Part shown: positions 45,238 through 54,009 of the stretch, piece after piece | Numbering within the stretch: the first letter of the stretch is position 1 | Layout of the letters: every line of letters begins with the position of its first letter | Source of the DNA: Bacillus ectoiniformans | GTDB taxonomy: Bacteria > Bacillota > Bacilli > Bacillales > Domibacillaceae | NCBI RefSeq assembly: GCF_016908875.1 | Contig: NZ_JAFBES010000008.1 | Location: 1 to 64,000 of the forward strand | Reading direction: 5' to 3' | DNA: 64,000 bases | Translations under genes and position numbers: made by a program | Notes under the pieces: generated by a model | What the model was told of the DNA's origin: nothing | The model's input: the letters and a program-made list of their open reading frames with translations, nothing else | Databases searched by the model: none

Positions 45238-46380
45238 CTAGTGTTGACTAAACACTTCAATATGCCGTGACAGCACATGCAGCCGCAAAGGCAACTCTTC
45301 TCCTATATCTCCGTCAATATTTGCTTTTAGCGACGTCTTAGAATATAGTTCCACTTCATTTGCCCGCATATAAATGACATCTTTCTCTTCTCCTAGCTGG
45401 CCTCTTAGCAATGAAGTCATGAGCTTGATAAATTTCGGCAAAGCTACGTCTTTAATAATAAAGCAATGAAAGACCCCATCATTCGGCTCTGCTTTTGGAG
45501 CTAGCTTCTCAAACCCACCTACCGAATTAGTCAGCGCGGCCAAGAAGATCAAAGCTTCACCTTCCCAATTCTGTCCATCCGCTTGTACTTTTAAATCAAA
45601 TGGTGTTTTTTCTTTCAGTGTTTTGATGCCTTCAATTAAGTACGCTAAAGCGCCCAGCGATGTCTTTTGATCGGCTGTTACCTCCGCAGTGGCTTCAGCA
45701 ATCCCGCCAACTGCCAAGATGTTTAGGAAATAATGGTCACCTATTTTTCCAATATCCGCTTTTTGCGTACGGTCCTCATCAAGTAAAGTGATCGCTTCTT
45801 CGGCCTCTAAAGGTATATCTAAAGCGCGGGCAAAATCGTTTACGGTGCCAAGGGGAATGACGCCAAGCTTCGGACGAAATTCTTTTTCTGCCATGCCATT
45901 AATCGTTTCGTTTAACGTTCCGTCGCCGCCCATCGATACTAAAACGTCTATCTGATTTTCACAAGCTTCTTCCGCAAACAGCGTTGCGTCGCCTTCCTTC
46001 TCTGTTTGTCTTACATCTGTTGTGTATCCTCGTTCTCTTAATTTGGCATCGATTTGCTCTACATATTGTTTAGCTTGTTCCTTCCCAGAAGAAGGATTGA
46101 CGATCACCATCGCTTTTTTCATATGTCTGCTTCCGCTCCTTCTTACATAAGATTTCCTGCTTCGATAAAACTCTTCTGTTCCAAGCTCCTTATTCAATAG
46201 TATCTCCATCTTTTCAAGATGATCTCTTGTGACAACCGGATCTTTCTCGGACCAATTGACGATGTAGACGAAATAATATTGGTTAATTAATCGAAAAATG
46301 ACATTGGAGTGAGGGAATTGATCGTACACAGCTTTAATATTATAGCGGCGGGTATAGACCCACTGAATCATCTTCATCAT
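45238..46380 (-). CDS. YegS/DagK-type lipid kinase with an extra N-terminal domain
   Basis: 380 residues from the ATG at 46380 (AAGGTG upstream). Residues 1 to about 85 form a separate region (YTRRYNIKAVYDQF ... ELGTEEFYRSRKSYVRR) not part of the lipid kinase fold. The kinase then begins MKKAMVIVNPSSGKEQAK, with VSMGGDGTLNETINGMA, IPLGTVNDFARALD and a C-terminal domain with IDGDIGEELPLRLHVLSRHIEVF. An internal ATG at 46122 has AAGGAG, but 13 bp away, so two products are possible. The lipid substrate is unknown. Confidence 0.85.
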   Translation of the reverse strand: MMKMIQWVYTRRYNIKAVYDQFPHSNVIFRLINQYYFVYIVNWSEKDPVVTRDHLEKMEILLNKELGTEEFYRSRKSYVRRSGSRHMKKAMVIVNPSSGKEQAKQYVEQIDAKLRERGYTTDVRQTEKEGDATLFAEEACENQIDVLVSMGGDGTLNETINGMAEKEFRPKLGVIPLGTVNDFARALDIPLEAEEAITLLDEDRTQKADIGKIGDHYFLNILAVGGIAEATAEVTADQKTSLGALAYLIEGIKTLKEKTPFDLKVQADGQNWEGEALIFLAALTNSVGGFEKLAPKAEPNDGVFHCFIIKDVALPKFIKLMTSLLRGQLGEEKDVIYMRANEVELYSKTSLKANIDGDIGEELPLRLHVLSRHIEVFSQH

Positions 46381-46600
46381 GCTCACCTTTATTTTTAGTA
46401 TGTATGATTGATGTACCCTTTTTCCTTGAGACAGAACCTTTTTTTAGCACATCTCTCAAAGCTTCCTCTATATCGACAAAACTACTGACTAATCAACAAA
46501 AACAGTGAAAGGAAAATACATGTATCTGTAGAAACAATGGATAAAGAGATTTAAATGCTAGGAGCCGCACACTCTCACATTCCACTAAGGAGGGGTATCT

Positions 46601-47143
46601 ATGGAGCAGGCATTTTTCAGTTCAGAAGTAGCAAAGAGCCTTGGGGTCGGAGCAAGTACATTACGTAAATATTCATTAGCCTTGGAGTCCGCCGGTTATC
46701 ATTTTGATAGAGGTATAAATAATTCCCGCGTCTTTTACCAGAAAGATGTCATCACCATGCAGCGCTTAATTAAAGCAGTCAACGAGCAGAACATGTCGCT
46801 TGATTCAGCTATTCAGCTTGCTGTCGAGCACCAGCCTAAACCGATTGATGAACCGGTACAAGCTGCTGCCGTCAAGCAAGAACCCGAGGAACTGCTAAAT
46901 CGTATCGCCAGACTCGAGGAGCAGCAGGAAACATTAATTGAAGTAAATAAAGAACTAATTAAAGAACTCGCGCAGCATCAGCGCTGGATGAAAGAAAAGA
47001 TGGAACTTCAAGAAACAGCTGTTAGAGACCGATTGCTGCTGACTGGGTTGCAGCCCCAAAAAGTTGAACGGCCTGCCCCCGTTTATAGTCTTCCATCGCT
47101 TTTCTCCATTTTCCGAAGAAAAAAGAAAGAAGCCTCCTTCTAG
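46601..47143 (+). CDS. MerR-like HTH protein with coiled coil (RacA/DUF3967-like)
   Basis: 180 residues. The N-terminal MerR-type helix-turn-helix (FFSSEVAKSLGVGASTLRKYSLALESAGYHFDRG, about 5-38) is followed by the wing with RVFYQKDVITMQRLI. A coiled coil spans about 92-145 (EELLNRIARLEEQQETLIEVNKELIKELAQHQRWMKEK). The tail SLPSLFSIFRRKKKEASF alternates hydrophobic and basic residues like a membrane-contact helix. The layout recalls RacA, the B. subtilis chromosome-anchoring protein, though it may be a DUF3967-type regulator. GGAGGGG lies before the ATG. Confidence 0.8.
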   Translation: MEQAFFSSEVAKSLGVGASTLRKYSLALESAGYHFDRGINNSRVFYQKDVITMQRLIKAVNEQNMSLDSAIQLAVEHQPKPIDEPVQAAAVKQEPEELLNRIARLEEQQETLIEVNKELIKELAQHQRWMKEKMELQETAVRDRLLLTGLQPQKVERPAPVYSLPSLFSIFRRKKKEASF

Positions 47144-47159
47144 TGAAAGAGGCTTCTTT
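47126..47159. terminator. Bidirectional terminator
   Basis: AAAGAAGCCTC/GAGGCTTCTTT (11 bp) overlaps the end of the HTH gene and abuts the RsbR paralogue, with T tracts on both strands. Confidence 0.9.
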
Positions 47160-48007
47160 TAGTTAGATACACGCGTCAGCTTTTTTAGTAACGAGCGCAA
47201 TGAGTTCTCTGTCTGCAATTCTGAGAAATCAATACCAAGCTGCACAGCCGTTTGAACTACATCAGGGCGCATGCCAGTTAAAATGGATTTGACTCCGATT
47301 AATTTTAGTGAAGCGATTAACTGGAAAAATTGCTGAGCGACCATTGTATCGATCATGACCACACCTGATAAATCAATTACAAGCGTGGATATCCTTGTCT
47401 CTAAGCTTTGCTCGAGAGTCGACTGCATCAGCTGTTTTGCTCTAGTTGTGTCAATGTCGCCAATAATCGGCAATAATCCTAAGTCATCTGACAGGGCGAT
47501 AACTGGCGCACTTAATTCTTTAATCAGCTCCGCTTGAGAAGATAATCGGTTTAACAGAATCTTCATAAAGTATTCCGTGAATGTTTCAATCACGTAATCA
47601 AGAGTCGTATTGATCGTTCTCTCCCACTCGAATACGTCTTTCGCTGTAATCTCTAAATCCGTACTTTCTGCGAATTTGCGAATATATGTCCAGTAGACTT
47701 GTCTAAAAACACCTGAATTTCTAACCACTTCTTCTAAAGATGTTTGAGACTTTACTCGGTCGGCTGCCGTTTGGCTTGTCCATGCAGAAATGGTCTTCTG
47801 CATCTCTTCATCGGTTTGCAGCAGCGAGCGAGCCGTTAAGCGTACATAGTTAGCATTTTGTTCTTTTATCCTTTTAACCACAGCTTCGGGTGCATCTTTC
47901 GAATAATCTGACCCTGTCTTGATCTGCTGCAAGGAAAACCAGGTTTCGGTAAAATTCTCAGCATTCTCGACTAGAAAATCATGCAAAGCTCGCGTTTTAT
48001 TCTCCAT
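47159..48007 (-). CDS. Orphan RsbR paralogue (RsbRD-like stressosome sensor)
   Basis: 282 residues from the ATG at 48007 (GGGGAG just upstream). The N-terminal sensor domain (about 1-155) is unlike that of RsbRA, while the C-terminal STAS domain has ELIKELSAPVIALSDDLGLLPIIGDIDTTRAKQL and VIDLSGVVMIDTMVAQQFF. Both phosphorylatable threonines (IDTTRA, IDTMVA) are kept. It should co-assemble with RsbS and RsbRA and widen the range of signals to SigB. It stands alone, with a perfect 18-bp palindrome upstream. Confidence 0.92.
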   Translation of the reverse strand: MENKTRALHDFLVENAENFTETWFSLQQIKTGSDYSKDAPEAVVKRIKEQNANYVRLTARSLLQTDEEMQKTISAWTSQTAADRVKSQTSLEEVVRNSGVFRQVYWTYIRKFAESTDLEITAKDVFEWERTINTTLDYVIETFTEYFMKILLNRLSSQAELIKELSAPVIALSDDLGLLPIIGDIDTTRAKQLMQSTLEQSLETRISTLVIDLSGVVMIDTMVAQQFFQLIASLKLIGVKSILTGMRPDVVQTAVQLGIDFSELQTENSLRSLLKKLTRVSN

Positions 48008-48085
48008 ATTCTCCCCGTCATCCCCCAAATAAATAATTTCATTCTATATGTTTGCTTAAATCTATCCGCCTTTTATAAATCAGTC

Positions 48086-48103
48086 ATGTTATTATAATAA
48101 CAT
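48086..48103. promoter_or_regulatory. Perfect 18-bp palindrome between divergent genes
   Basis: ATGTTATTATAATAACAT is identical on both strands. It lies between the RsbR paralogue and the HAD gene and may be an operator; AT-only content lowers its weight. Confidence 0.5.
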
Positions 48104-48187
48104 CGAATCAACTATTCTCATAATGGTCAATAAGTTTGTTCTCTTTATTGCCATTGTTTTTACATTCAGTTAAGGGGGAGTCTGATG

Positions 48188-48997
48188 ATGAAAAAAGCCA
48201 TTTTCTTTGATTTAGATGATACGTTGTTAAATGACAAAAAGAGCATTCAAACCGCTTTTGATGTAACTTGCGGTGAACTGGAGGAGCAATACGGAGTCGA
48301 CCAGCAAACCATTGAAAAGAATGTAAGAGAAGCCGCGCGAAATCAGTATGAAACCTATGATTTCTTTCCTGTAACGGTACAAATTGGCATTAATCCTTTC
48401 GAAGGGTTATGGGGTGACTTCGGTGATGTTCATTATGAACAATTCCGTGAAATGGGCAAGTATATCGGCGATTACCAACTGCAATCGTGGACACGCGGAT
48501 TATTAAAGTCAGGTATTGATGCGGCAGAAGCACCTAATTGGGCAAAAAACCGTTTTCGCGAAGTGAGACGCTGCTCCCCGTTTCTATATGAAGAAACAAT
48601 GGAACTATTAGAGCAACTAAAAAACCAGACTGATTACCGATTATTGCTGTTAACCAACGGTGCACCTTCTCTGCAGCTAGAAAAGCTAAAGATGACACCG
48701 GAACTTGTTCCTTATTTCGAGCATATCCTCATTTCGGGAAATTTTGGTTTCGGGAAACCAAATCCGGCCATTTTTGAACATGCCCTTAAACTGATGGGTG
48801 TGTCTAAAGAAGAAGTGATTATGGTCGGAGATAATTTAAGCACGGATATCTTAGGTGCGACTCGCTGCGAAATCGACTCGATCTGGATTGACCACGGAGA
48901 CGCTAAAGTCGTAGAAGGCGCTGTGCCTACTCGAACAGTTCAATCATTATCCGAACTTTCAGCGGCCATCGAAGAATTGAATAAAGTGTACCAATAA
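48188..48997 (+). CDS. HAD-family hydrolase (YjjG/YfnB-like phosphatase)
   Basis: 269 residues. HAD motif I FFDLDDTLLND with both aspartates, motif II LLLTNGA, motif III lysine in GFGKPNPAIF, and motif IV MVGDNLSTDILGA are complete. The insert after motif I (a helical C1 cap) is typical of pyrimidine nucleotidase or 2-haloacid-type phosphatases. Substrate not assignable. GGGGGAG precedes two adjacent ATG codons; the second at 48188 has better spacing. Confidence 0.9.
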   Translation: MKKAIFFDLDDTLLNDKKSIQTAFDVTCGELEEQYGVDQQTIEKNVREAARNQYETYDFFPVTVQIGINPFEGLWGDFGDVHYEQFREMGKYIGDYQLQSWTRGLLKSGIDAAEAPNWAKNRFREVRRCSPFLYEETMELLEQLKNQTDYRLLLLTNGAPSLQLEKLKMTPELVPYFEHILISGNFGFGKPNPAIFEHALKLMGVSKEEVIMVGDNLSTDILGATRCEIDSIWIDHGDAKVVEGAVPTRTVQSLSELSAAIEELNKVYQ

Positions 48998-49001
48998 ATA
49001 T

Positions 49002-49025
49002 AAGGGGGCCTCGTGCCCTTTTTTT
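49002..49025 (+). terminator. Terminator of the HAD gene
   Basis: AAGGGGGC/GCCCTTTT with two G-U pairs and a 5-nt loop runs into a stretch of T. Confidence 0.75.
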
Positions 49026-49100
49026 AATGTCTCGATTGCTTAACACCTTAGCCTCTTTCCTTTAATCGAACGATCATGGCTATTCTTTTTTCCTCATTAA

Positions 49101-49125
49101 GTTTCTTTCTGAGAAAAACGGGAAT
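49101..49125 (+). promoter_or_regulatory. Probable SigB promoter of the 139-residue protein gene
   Basis: GTTTCT, a 13-bp spacer and GGGAAT: four of six and five of six matches to the SigB boxes, with the usual spacing. The start codon lies 57 bp further on. Confidence 0.6.
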
Positions 49126-49181
49126 AACTAATATAATTCACCCTACATATAATCGCACGATCGATAAAAGGAGAGAGAAAG

Positions 49182-49601
49182 ATGACAAACGAAACATCTA
49201 AATTAGATATAAAGATTTTTGATGAAAAAGATTCACAGCCTTTCAAGGAAGCCGATTTAACTTCCAAGCGCGTGTATGAAATACATGATGAGACACTTAG
49301 AACACCGATTGAAAAAGCGGAAGTATTTGAAAAGCTGTTAAATACACCTAATGAGTGTGAACTATGGATTGTACCTGTAACAGAAGAAACAGCTTCCATC
49401 ATGAAATCCATTACAGAGGAAAAAACAAACGCTTTGTTCGGCATGCTTTCATCCATTAAAGATAAAATGCAGCGGGACCGCACATTTCTTGTTCTTGGAC
49501 CGGACTGTTCAAGTGATATGACCGACCAAGTAAAAGAACTTGGGTATACCCTGTCTGAATGCACACCCGAGCAATTGGAAGAAGTAAAAGTAGAATATTA
49601 A
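49182..49601 (+). CDS. Hypothetical protein, 139 residues, probably SigB-controlled
   Basis: Acidic soluble protein with no motif that I recognise: SKRVYEIHDETLRTPIEKAEVF, CELWIVPVTEETASIMKSI and RTFLVLGPDCSSDM suggest an alternating alpha/beta fold. No signal peptide. A clear AAGGAG 8 bp before ATG, a plausible SigB promoter upstream and a strong terminator downstream make it a well-defined single gene. A long frame on the other strand is its shadow. Confidence 0.8.
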   Translation: MTNETSKLDIKIFDEKDSQPFKEADLTSKRVYEIHDETLRTPIEKAEVFEKLLNTPNECELWIVPVTEETASIMKSITEEKTNALFGMLSSIKDKMQRDRTFLVLGPDCSSDMTDQVKELGYTLSECTPEQLEEVKVEY

Positions 49602-49610
49602 TTTCTCATG

Positions 49611-49636
49611 AAGCTATGCATCTGCATAGCTTTTTT
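49611..49636 (+). terminator. Terminator of the 139-residue protein gene
   Basis: AAGCTATGCA-TC-TGCATAGCTT followed by a T run. Confidence 0.9.
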
Positions 49637-49671
49637 ATGGCAAAACGACCACACTTTTACATAATATGACA

Positions 49672-49687
49672 TGTTTCACGTGGAACA
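49672..49687. promoter_or_regulatory. parS: parS site (ParB/Spo0J binding site)
   Basis: TGTTTCACGTGGAACA, whose reverse complement TGTTCCACGTGAAACA is the full 16-bp consensus bound by Spo0J/ParB. It lies in a gap between two convergent genes with terminators on both sides. ParB nucleates here, spreads and loads SMC on the origin region. Confidence 0.92.
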
Positions 49688-49705
49688 ACTTATTTACGAC
49701 AAAAT

Positions 49706-49742
49706 AGACAAAACCTGTTTTTGGATTAAACAGGTTTTGTCT
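49706..49742. terminator. Bidirectional hairpin terminator
   Basis: A 15-bp perfect stem AGACAAAACCTGTTT/AAACAGGTTTTGTCT lies at the end of the 197-residue protein gene. The minus-strand tail is TATTTTG. Confidence 0.75.
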
Positions 49743-50334
49743 ATTCTCGCTTCTTCATTCCATAAGGCAACACTTGCAGCAGCCCGTTACGATTTGAAGA
49801 TTCATTTCGGGCTTCGTTATGGCCTAATTGCTCACAAACCCGATTGGTTCCGAGAAATCCTTTCACTAATTGGTACGAAAATAGCGGTGTTTTCTCTTTA
49901 CCCTGAAGAATTTCACAATAAATATTTAATGACAGCTGTTCCGTCAGCCAAGAAGAAATTTGGGGCGGTGACATGAACGGACGAAATTCTTCTCCCTTAT
50001 ATAAGGAAAACAATAACATCAGCTGATAATCCGTTTTTAGCAATTCAAGACACCATCTTTGTTGTGACTGTTTCGGGCCAGTTTTCAATTGGTGATAGAT
50101 CTTGTTCGCATCTTCAAATAATCGGCGAATCCGATTTTCCATATACACATAGCTTTCTTCAAAATATAATTTATCTCCATAGCTATTATCACTCACTTCA
50201 AGCATGAAATACCCTTGATAATCCTTTTCGATTTCTCCCGCTTTAAACATTCGATGCAAATCAATCGTTTGAAATTGCCGACTCTGCTTCAATTCATGAA
50301 TCGACAAACAAAAATATTGAAAGCCGCTGCCCAT
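49741..50334 (-). CDS. Hypothetical protein, 197 residues
   Basis: No family recognised. It is soluble and rich in aromatic and charged residues, with FQYFCLSIHELKQSRQFQTIDLHR at the start, a helical middle (YMENRIRRLFEDANKIYHQL) and an Arg/Asn-rich tail (NEARNESSNRNG). The ATG is supported by AGGTG 5 bp upstream. It lies next to the parS site, facing the liaR end of the lia operon in the same direction with 118 bp between. No link to either can be shown from sequence. Confidence 0.7.
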   Translation of the reverse strand: MGSGFQYFCLSIHELKQSRQFQTIDLHRMFKAGEIEKDYQGYFMLEVSDNSYGDKLYFEESYVYMENRIRRLFEDANKIYHQLKTGPKQSQQRWCLELLKTDYQLMLLFSLYKGEEFRPFMSPPQISSWLTEQLSLNIYCEILQGKEKTPLFSYQLVKGFLGTNRVCEQLGHNEARNESSNRNGLLQVLPYGMKKRE

Positions 50335-50452
50335 CTCTTCACCTGCTTTTCTACTTTCTCTTCTTAATGATGTACCATATTAATAAGAGAAAAGGCAAAA
50401 AAGGATACGCTAACACCCCATTTGAATAGCTGTGGAACTACTCCTTGGCAGC

Positions 50453-51085
50453 TTATTTGACTAATCTGTTTTGAAACGCATAGATCACAGCCTGGGTCCG
50501 ATCCTGTACTTCTAACTTCGATAAGATATTGCTGACATGGGTCTTCACGGTTTTTAATGAAATAAATAATTCATCGGCTATCTCCTGATTGGCTTTTCCT
50601 TGTGCCACTAAAAGGAGCACTTCCATTTCTCTATCAGTTAATTCTTCGTGAAGCGGAATGTCCTGGCCTTGACGCATCCGTTTCATCATCTTCCCCGCCA
50701 CTTCAGGTTCAAGAACGGTTTCACCAACAGCGGTTTTTCTAATCGCATCTGCAATGATACTTGCTTTCGAGGTTTTAAGAATGTAGCTAACCGCCCCTGC
50801 TTCAAGGGCAGGATACACTTTTTCATCATCTAAAAAGCTTGTGACAATAATAATCTTCGCTTCCGGCCATTGCTGAATGATGCGTTTCGTGGCTTCAATT
50901 CCATCGACTTTCGGCATGACCAGATCCATCAAAATAATGTCCGGTTTCAAAGCCAGCGCCTTCTCTATCGCTTCTTCTCCATTTTCCGCTTCCGCTGCAA
51001 CTGTAATATCAGGCTGAGCCATTAAATAGGCTGAAACTCCGATTCGAACCATTTCATGATCATCCACAAGCAATACATTTACCAT
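50453..51085 (-). CDS. liaR: LiaR, NarL-type response regulator
   Basis: 210 residues. The receiver domain has acidic pocket DDHE, phosphoacceptor aspartate in [14 protein letters not shown] (about residue 53) and lysine in SYILKTS. The LuxR/NarL helix-turn-helix [44 protein letters not shown] follows. Last gene of the lia operon; it answers cell-envelope antibiotics through LiaS. Confidence 0.95.
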   Translation of the reverse strand: MVNVLLVDDHEMVRIGVSAYLMAQPDITVAAEAENGEEAIEKALALKPDIILMDLVMPKVDGIEATKRIIQQWPEAKIIIVTSFLDDEKVYPALEAGAVSYILKTSKASIIADAIRKTAVGETVLEPEVAGKMMKRMRQGQDIPLHEELTDREMEVLLLVAQGKANQEIADELFISLKTVKTHVSNILSKLEVQDRTQAVIYAFQNRLVK

Positions 51086-51102
51086 GCTATCACCTTTTCC
51101 CC

Positions 51103-52152
51103 TTATTTCTCCAAGCCACCCTCGTGATCCAATGTGAGCGGTACCTTCACTTCAAGCTTCGTGCCGTTAGCCGGCAAAGAAATGATTTTCATTGCGCCGC
51201 CAATTTCGATCGCACGTTCATGCATATTTTGCAGCCCATAAGAACCTAGCTTGTTTTTCTCCACATCAAACCCTATCCCATCATCACTGATTCTTAAAAT
51301 GACAAAACCATCACGCCAAATAGTCAAAACATCGAGCCGGCTGGCTTTCGCATGCCGAAGTGTATTAGAAATCGACTCCTGCACAATTCGAAATAGATGA
51401 TCCTCCATCCCTCGGTCCATCGGAATTTCCTCTGCTGTCCAGTGGATGGCTAAAGGTACCTTCTGAGAAAGCTCCCGCATCAACTCGTCAATTCCTTCTT
51501 TCAAGGATTTTCCTTTTAGCGCTACTGGGCGAAGGTGTAAAAGCAAAGCTCTCATTTCCAGCTGTGATTGCTGAATCATCTCTTCGACCATCGCCAGCTG
51601 CTTCGTTTCAACTGGATTATCCTGCGGCCTGCTTTCATTCACGGCAGACATAAGCATGGATGCGGCAAATAATTGCTGTGAAACGGAGTCATGAAGCTCC
51701 CTGGCCAGCCTCTGTCTTTCCTGTGACACCATTTCTTGAATCAGCTTCTCTTGATTTTCAATCTTTTCACTCGTCAGTCTGCGCGCAGCCTGCTTTTGTT
51801 CACCTATCGCTCGTTCTAGCTGAATACATTTCTTCTCAATTGCTGAATAATCAGGCGGCAGTTGATTTGTTGTTTCCGAAGCTTCTTTGCCAGCAATAAG
51901 CGAGTCTAACCGCCGCTCTACTTTCTTCATCGATGACCATTGCAGGCCGCCATATATAAGGCCGCAAATAAAAGCAAGGGAAACAACAGAGACCATCACA
52001 AACAAAGCGAATGGAAGGTCAAGTGGCCCTTCTTTCATAAAATCCTGCCACGAAGAAACGGAAAAAGCTTCAACGGACGCATAAATAATCAGCCCGGACA
52101 CGATAAACAAGGCAATAAAGATTTGGACAATCTGCTTTGTAAATAGATTCAT
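51103..52152 (-). CDS. liaS: LiaS, sensor histidine kinase
   Basis: 349 residues. Two transmembrane helices (about 8-28 and 47-69) with a short outer loop are followed by a HAMP-like linker, a HisKA_3 dimerisation helix with [23 protein letters not shown] (phosphohistidine in ELHDS), and a HATPase domain ([38 protein letters not shown]). It is an intramembrane-sensing kinase under the control of LiaF. It overlaps liaF by 4 bp. Confidence 0.95.
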   Translation of the reverse strand: MNLFTKQIVQIFIALFIVSGLIIYASVEAFSVSSWQDFMKEGPLDLPFALFVMVSVVSLAFICGLIYGGLQWSSMKKVERRLDSLIAGKEASETTNQLPPDYSAIEKKCIQLERAIGEQKQAARRLTSEKIENQEKLIQEMVSQERQRLARELHDSVSQQLFAASMLMSAVNESRPQDNPVETKQLAMVEEMIQQSQLEMRALLLHLRPVALKGKSLKEGIDELMRELSQKVPLAIHWTAEEIPMDRGMEDHLFRIVQESISNTLRHAKASRLDVLTIWRDGFVILRISDDGIGFDVEKNKLGSYGLQNMHERAIEIGGAMKIISLPANGTKLEVKVPLTLDHEGGLEK

Positions 52153-52892
52153 ATTCGGTTTACCTCGATATCTCCAAGGCCAACCGAAATAAAGATAGCG
52201 ACTGTTTTTTCTGCTAGTTCTTGATCGGCTTGACGGTTTTCCTCGTAATAAAAGCTTTCATTCCACACCGTCTCGGAACGCTGTCCAAATAATTGCATAT
52301 TTCCTGCCAAAGCGGTAAAAGCAATCCGAACTGGAACTTCATATGGCACATCAATTTTCACTTTTCCAATCGTTTGCCGAACGGAAATGACAGCTGTGCC
52401 TTTAGGCAGCACCGTATTGCTTAGATCAATGTTAACGTCTCCTAGTATCCCTTGAATATGAATGTCTTTCCATTCATAAGGAGAATCCGGCGTCGATTGT
52501 ACGGAAAACAACTTGCTTTTCATAAATGGGTGCTTCCATGCACTTCCAGACTGTACTTGTGAAGACAAGACGATCTGCTCATCCGCACTTAACAATGTCG
52601 GTTCTTTCTTTGATTGTATCGTTCGATAAAGCAGATAAATGACAAAAGCTATTAATAGGATGCGCAGACTAGTCATATTCAGAATCATGATTCCCGTGAC
52701 AAGTATACCGATCCATAACAGTCCTTTTCCAAACCAGCCGCCGCTCCACTTTCTCCCGAAGTAGATCATTCCTATTCCGAAGAAGAGGGAAAAAACAAAC
52801 CCGGCCTGAAAAAACGTTGCCTCTATTAAAATCATCAGTACAGCAGCCAATAGAAATACCGTCAGCCAATCTGTTCGCTGAAAACGGGCCAT
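52149..52892 (-). CDS. liaF: LiaF, membrane inhibitor of LiaRS
   Basis: 247 residues from the ATG at 52892 (AGGAGG at 7 bp, MARFQRTDWLT). Four hydrophobic segments occupy about 9-100, followed by the LiaF C-terminal domain with KDIHIQGILGDVNIDLSNTVLPKGTAVISVRQTIGKVKIDVPYEVPV and SVGLGDIEVNR. LiaF keeps LiaS in the phosphatase state without stress. Confidence 0.93.
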   Translation of the reverse strand: MARFQRTDWLTVFLLAAVLMILIEATFFQAGFVFSLFFGIGMIYFGRKWSGGWFGKGLLWIGILVTGIMILNMTSLRILLIAFVIYLLYRTIQSKKEPTLLSADEQIVLSSQVQSGSAWKHPFMKSKLFSVQSTPDSPYEWKDIHIQGILGDVNIDLSNTVLPKGTAVISVRQTIGKVKIDVPYEVPVRIAFTALAGNMQLFGQRSETVWNESFYYEENRQADQELAEKTVAIFISVGLGDIEVNRI

Positions 52893-52997
52893 CTCTTTTC
52901 CTCCTTCTTCACAATATGAGTATGCATGCAGAAAGAACCCATTCGTCTTCAAACAGGTTCTTCCTGCAGCTAAGAACTGCTTTAACTATAGCATGTT

Positions 52998-53645
52998 TTA
53001 TTCTTCCGGTGCGCTCTTTTCTTTAGGCGCCATCGTCCGTTCTAATTGTGCTAGACGCTCCTCCATTAATGAGCTTTCATAACGTTCCTGCAAACGGCCT
53101 TCTAAGCGGTCGATATATTCTTCTAACTCTTCAAAACGGCCAAACGGTTTTTCTGATTCAGCAGAATCTATTAACTTATTTAAACTATTATTAGCTCTCA
53201 CCACATTTTCTCTGCCCATCAGCTGCAAACGGCGCACCTGCATATCCTTGAGCTTATGCTGCATGTCTTCTCCTTTTTTCTCCAGTGACACAAGCTGCTC
53301 CCTTGCGATATCAATCGAATGCTGCAATCGATCCGCCCGGTCACGATATACTTTCGCCTCATGTTCAGCAAACTCTTGAAGCTCTGCTTCTCCCGCTGCT
53401 GCAGCAAGGCTTGCTTGCCTGCTCCGCTTTCTAGCCTGCTCATCTGCTTGCACCCATTCACGCTGAAATTCCTTTTGCAGCAGCTGCTGGCGCTGAATCA
53501 GCTTCGTCACCTTGGCTGTTTCCTTTTCTGCCTCCCTGACGTACTGATTTAATAAAGCTAGCGGATTTTTCTTTTCCTTTACTTCTACAAACTCAAACAA
53601 TTCGGCTTCCACTGCACTTCTAACTTTTGAAAAAATTCCTGACAT
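52998..53645 (-). CDS. liaH: LiaH, PspA/IM30-family membrane stress protein
   Basis: 215 residues from the ATG at 53645 (GGGAGA at 7 bp). The N-terminus MSGIFSKVRSAVEAELFEFVEVKEKKNPLALLNQYVREAEKET is PspA-like, and the rest is coiled coil with a more basic composition than the pspA product at 43450. It follows the LiaI-like gene, overlapping it slightly with its ribosome site, as in liaIH. The 100 bp to liaF carry no clear terminator. Confidence 0.9.
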   Translation of the reverse strand: MSGIFSKVRSAVEAELFEFVEVKEKKNPLALLNQYVREAEKETAKVTKLIQRQQLLQKEFQREWVQADEQARKRSRQASLAAAAGEAELQEFAEHEAKVYRDRADRLQHSIDIAREQLVSLEKKGEDMQHKLKDMQVRRLQLMGRENVVRANNSLNKLIDSAESEKPFGRFEELEEYIDRLEGRLQERYESSLMEERLAQLERTMAPKEKSAPEE

Positions 53646-53658
53646 GCTGATCTCTCCC

Positions 53659-54009
53659 TTATCCATTGATTTTTTTTAATTGATCCCACTGTTTTTCAAA
53701 ATTAATAAATGGGTCATCACTTTCAGGTGCTTCTGCGGTTTCTTCATTCCATTTCTTATAGACGACATAGACAACGGCTAACGCAGCAATACTTAGAATG
53801 GCTGGTATATTGCCAACAGCCACCAGGAAAGAGATGACAGCGGCCGCTCCCCAGAAGAATTTCATTTTCTTGGTATACGACTTTTTATACTCCCTCCAAG
53901 CCAAATACATGATCACTAAACTTAAAGCTAAGCCAATCAGCGGTCCGGCATTCGCAACAGCTACAATAGCAGCCACTGCTCCGATACAAAACAACATCAC
54001 TTTTTTCAT
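53659..54009 (-). CDS. liaI: LiaI-like small membrane protein
   Basis: 116 residues. Four short hydrophobic stretches between about 4 and 85 are followed by an acidic tail ending FINFEKQWDQLKKING, close to the acidic tail of B. subtilis LiaI. In B. subtilis LiaI anchors LiaH at the membrane. The assignment rests on position, size and tail more than on overall identity. AGGAGG precedes the ATG. Confidence 0.78.
   Translation of the reverse strand: MKKVMLFCIGAVAAIVAVANAGPLIGLALSLVIMYLAWREYKKSYTKKMKFFWGAAAVISFLVAVGNIPAILSIAALAVVYVVYKKWNEETAEAPESDDPFINFEKQWDQLKKING

Noticed and set aside
48086-48103. PerR or Fur box
   Set aside because: The palindrome has an even centre and does not match the 7-1-7 layout of those operators.
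49097-49564. 155-codon frame on the minus strand opposite the 139-residue protein
   Set aside because: The plus-strand frame has ribosome site, promoter and terminator; the minus frame has none and covers the probable SigB promoter.
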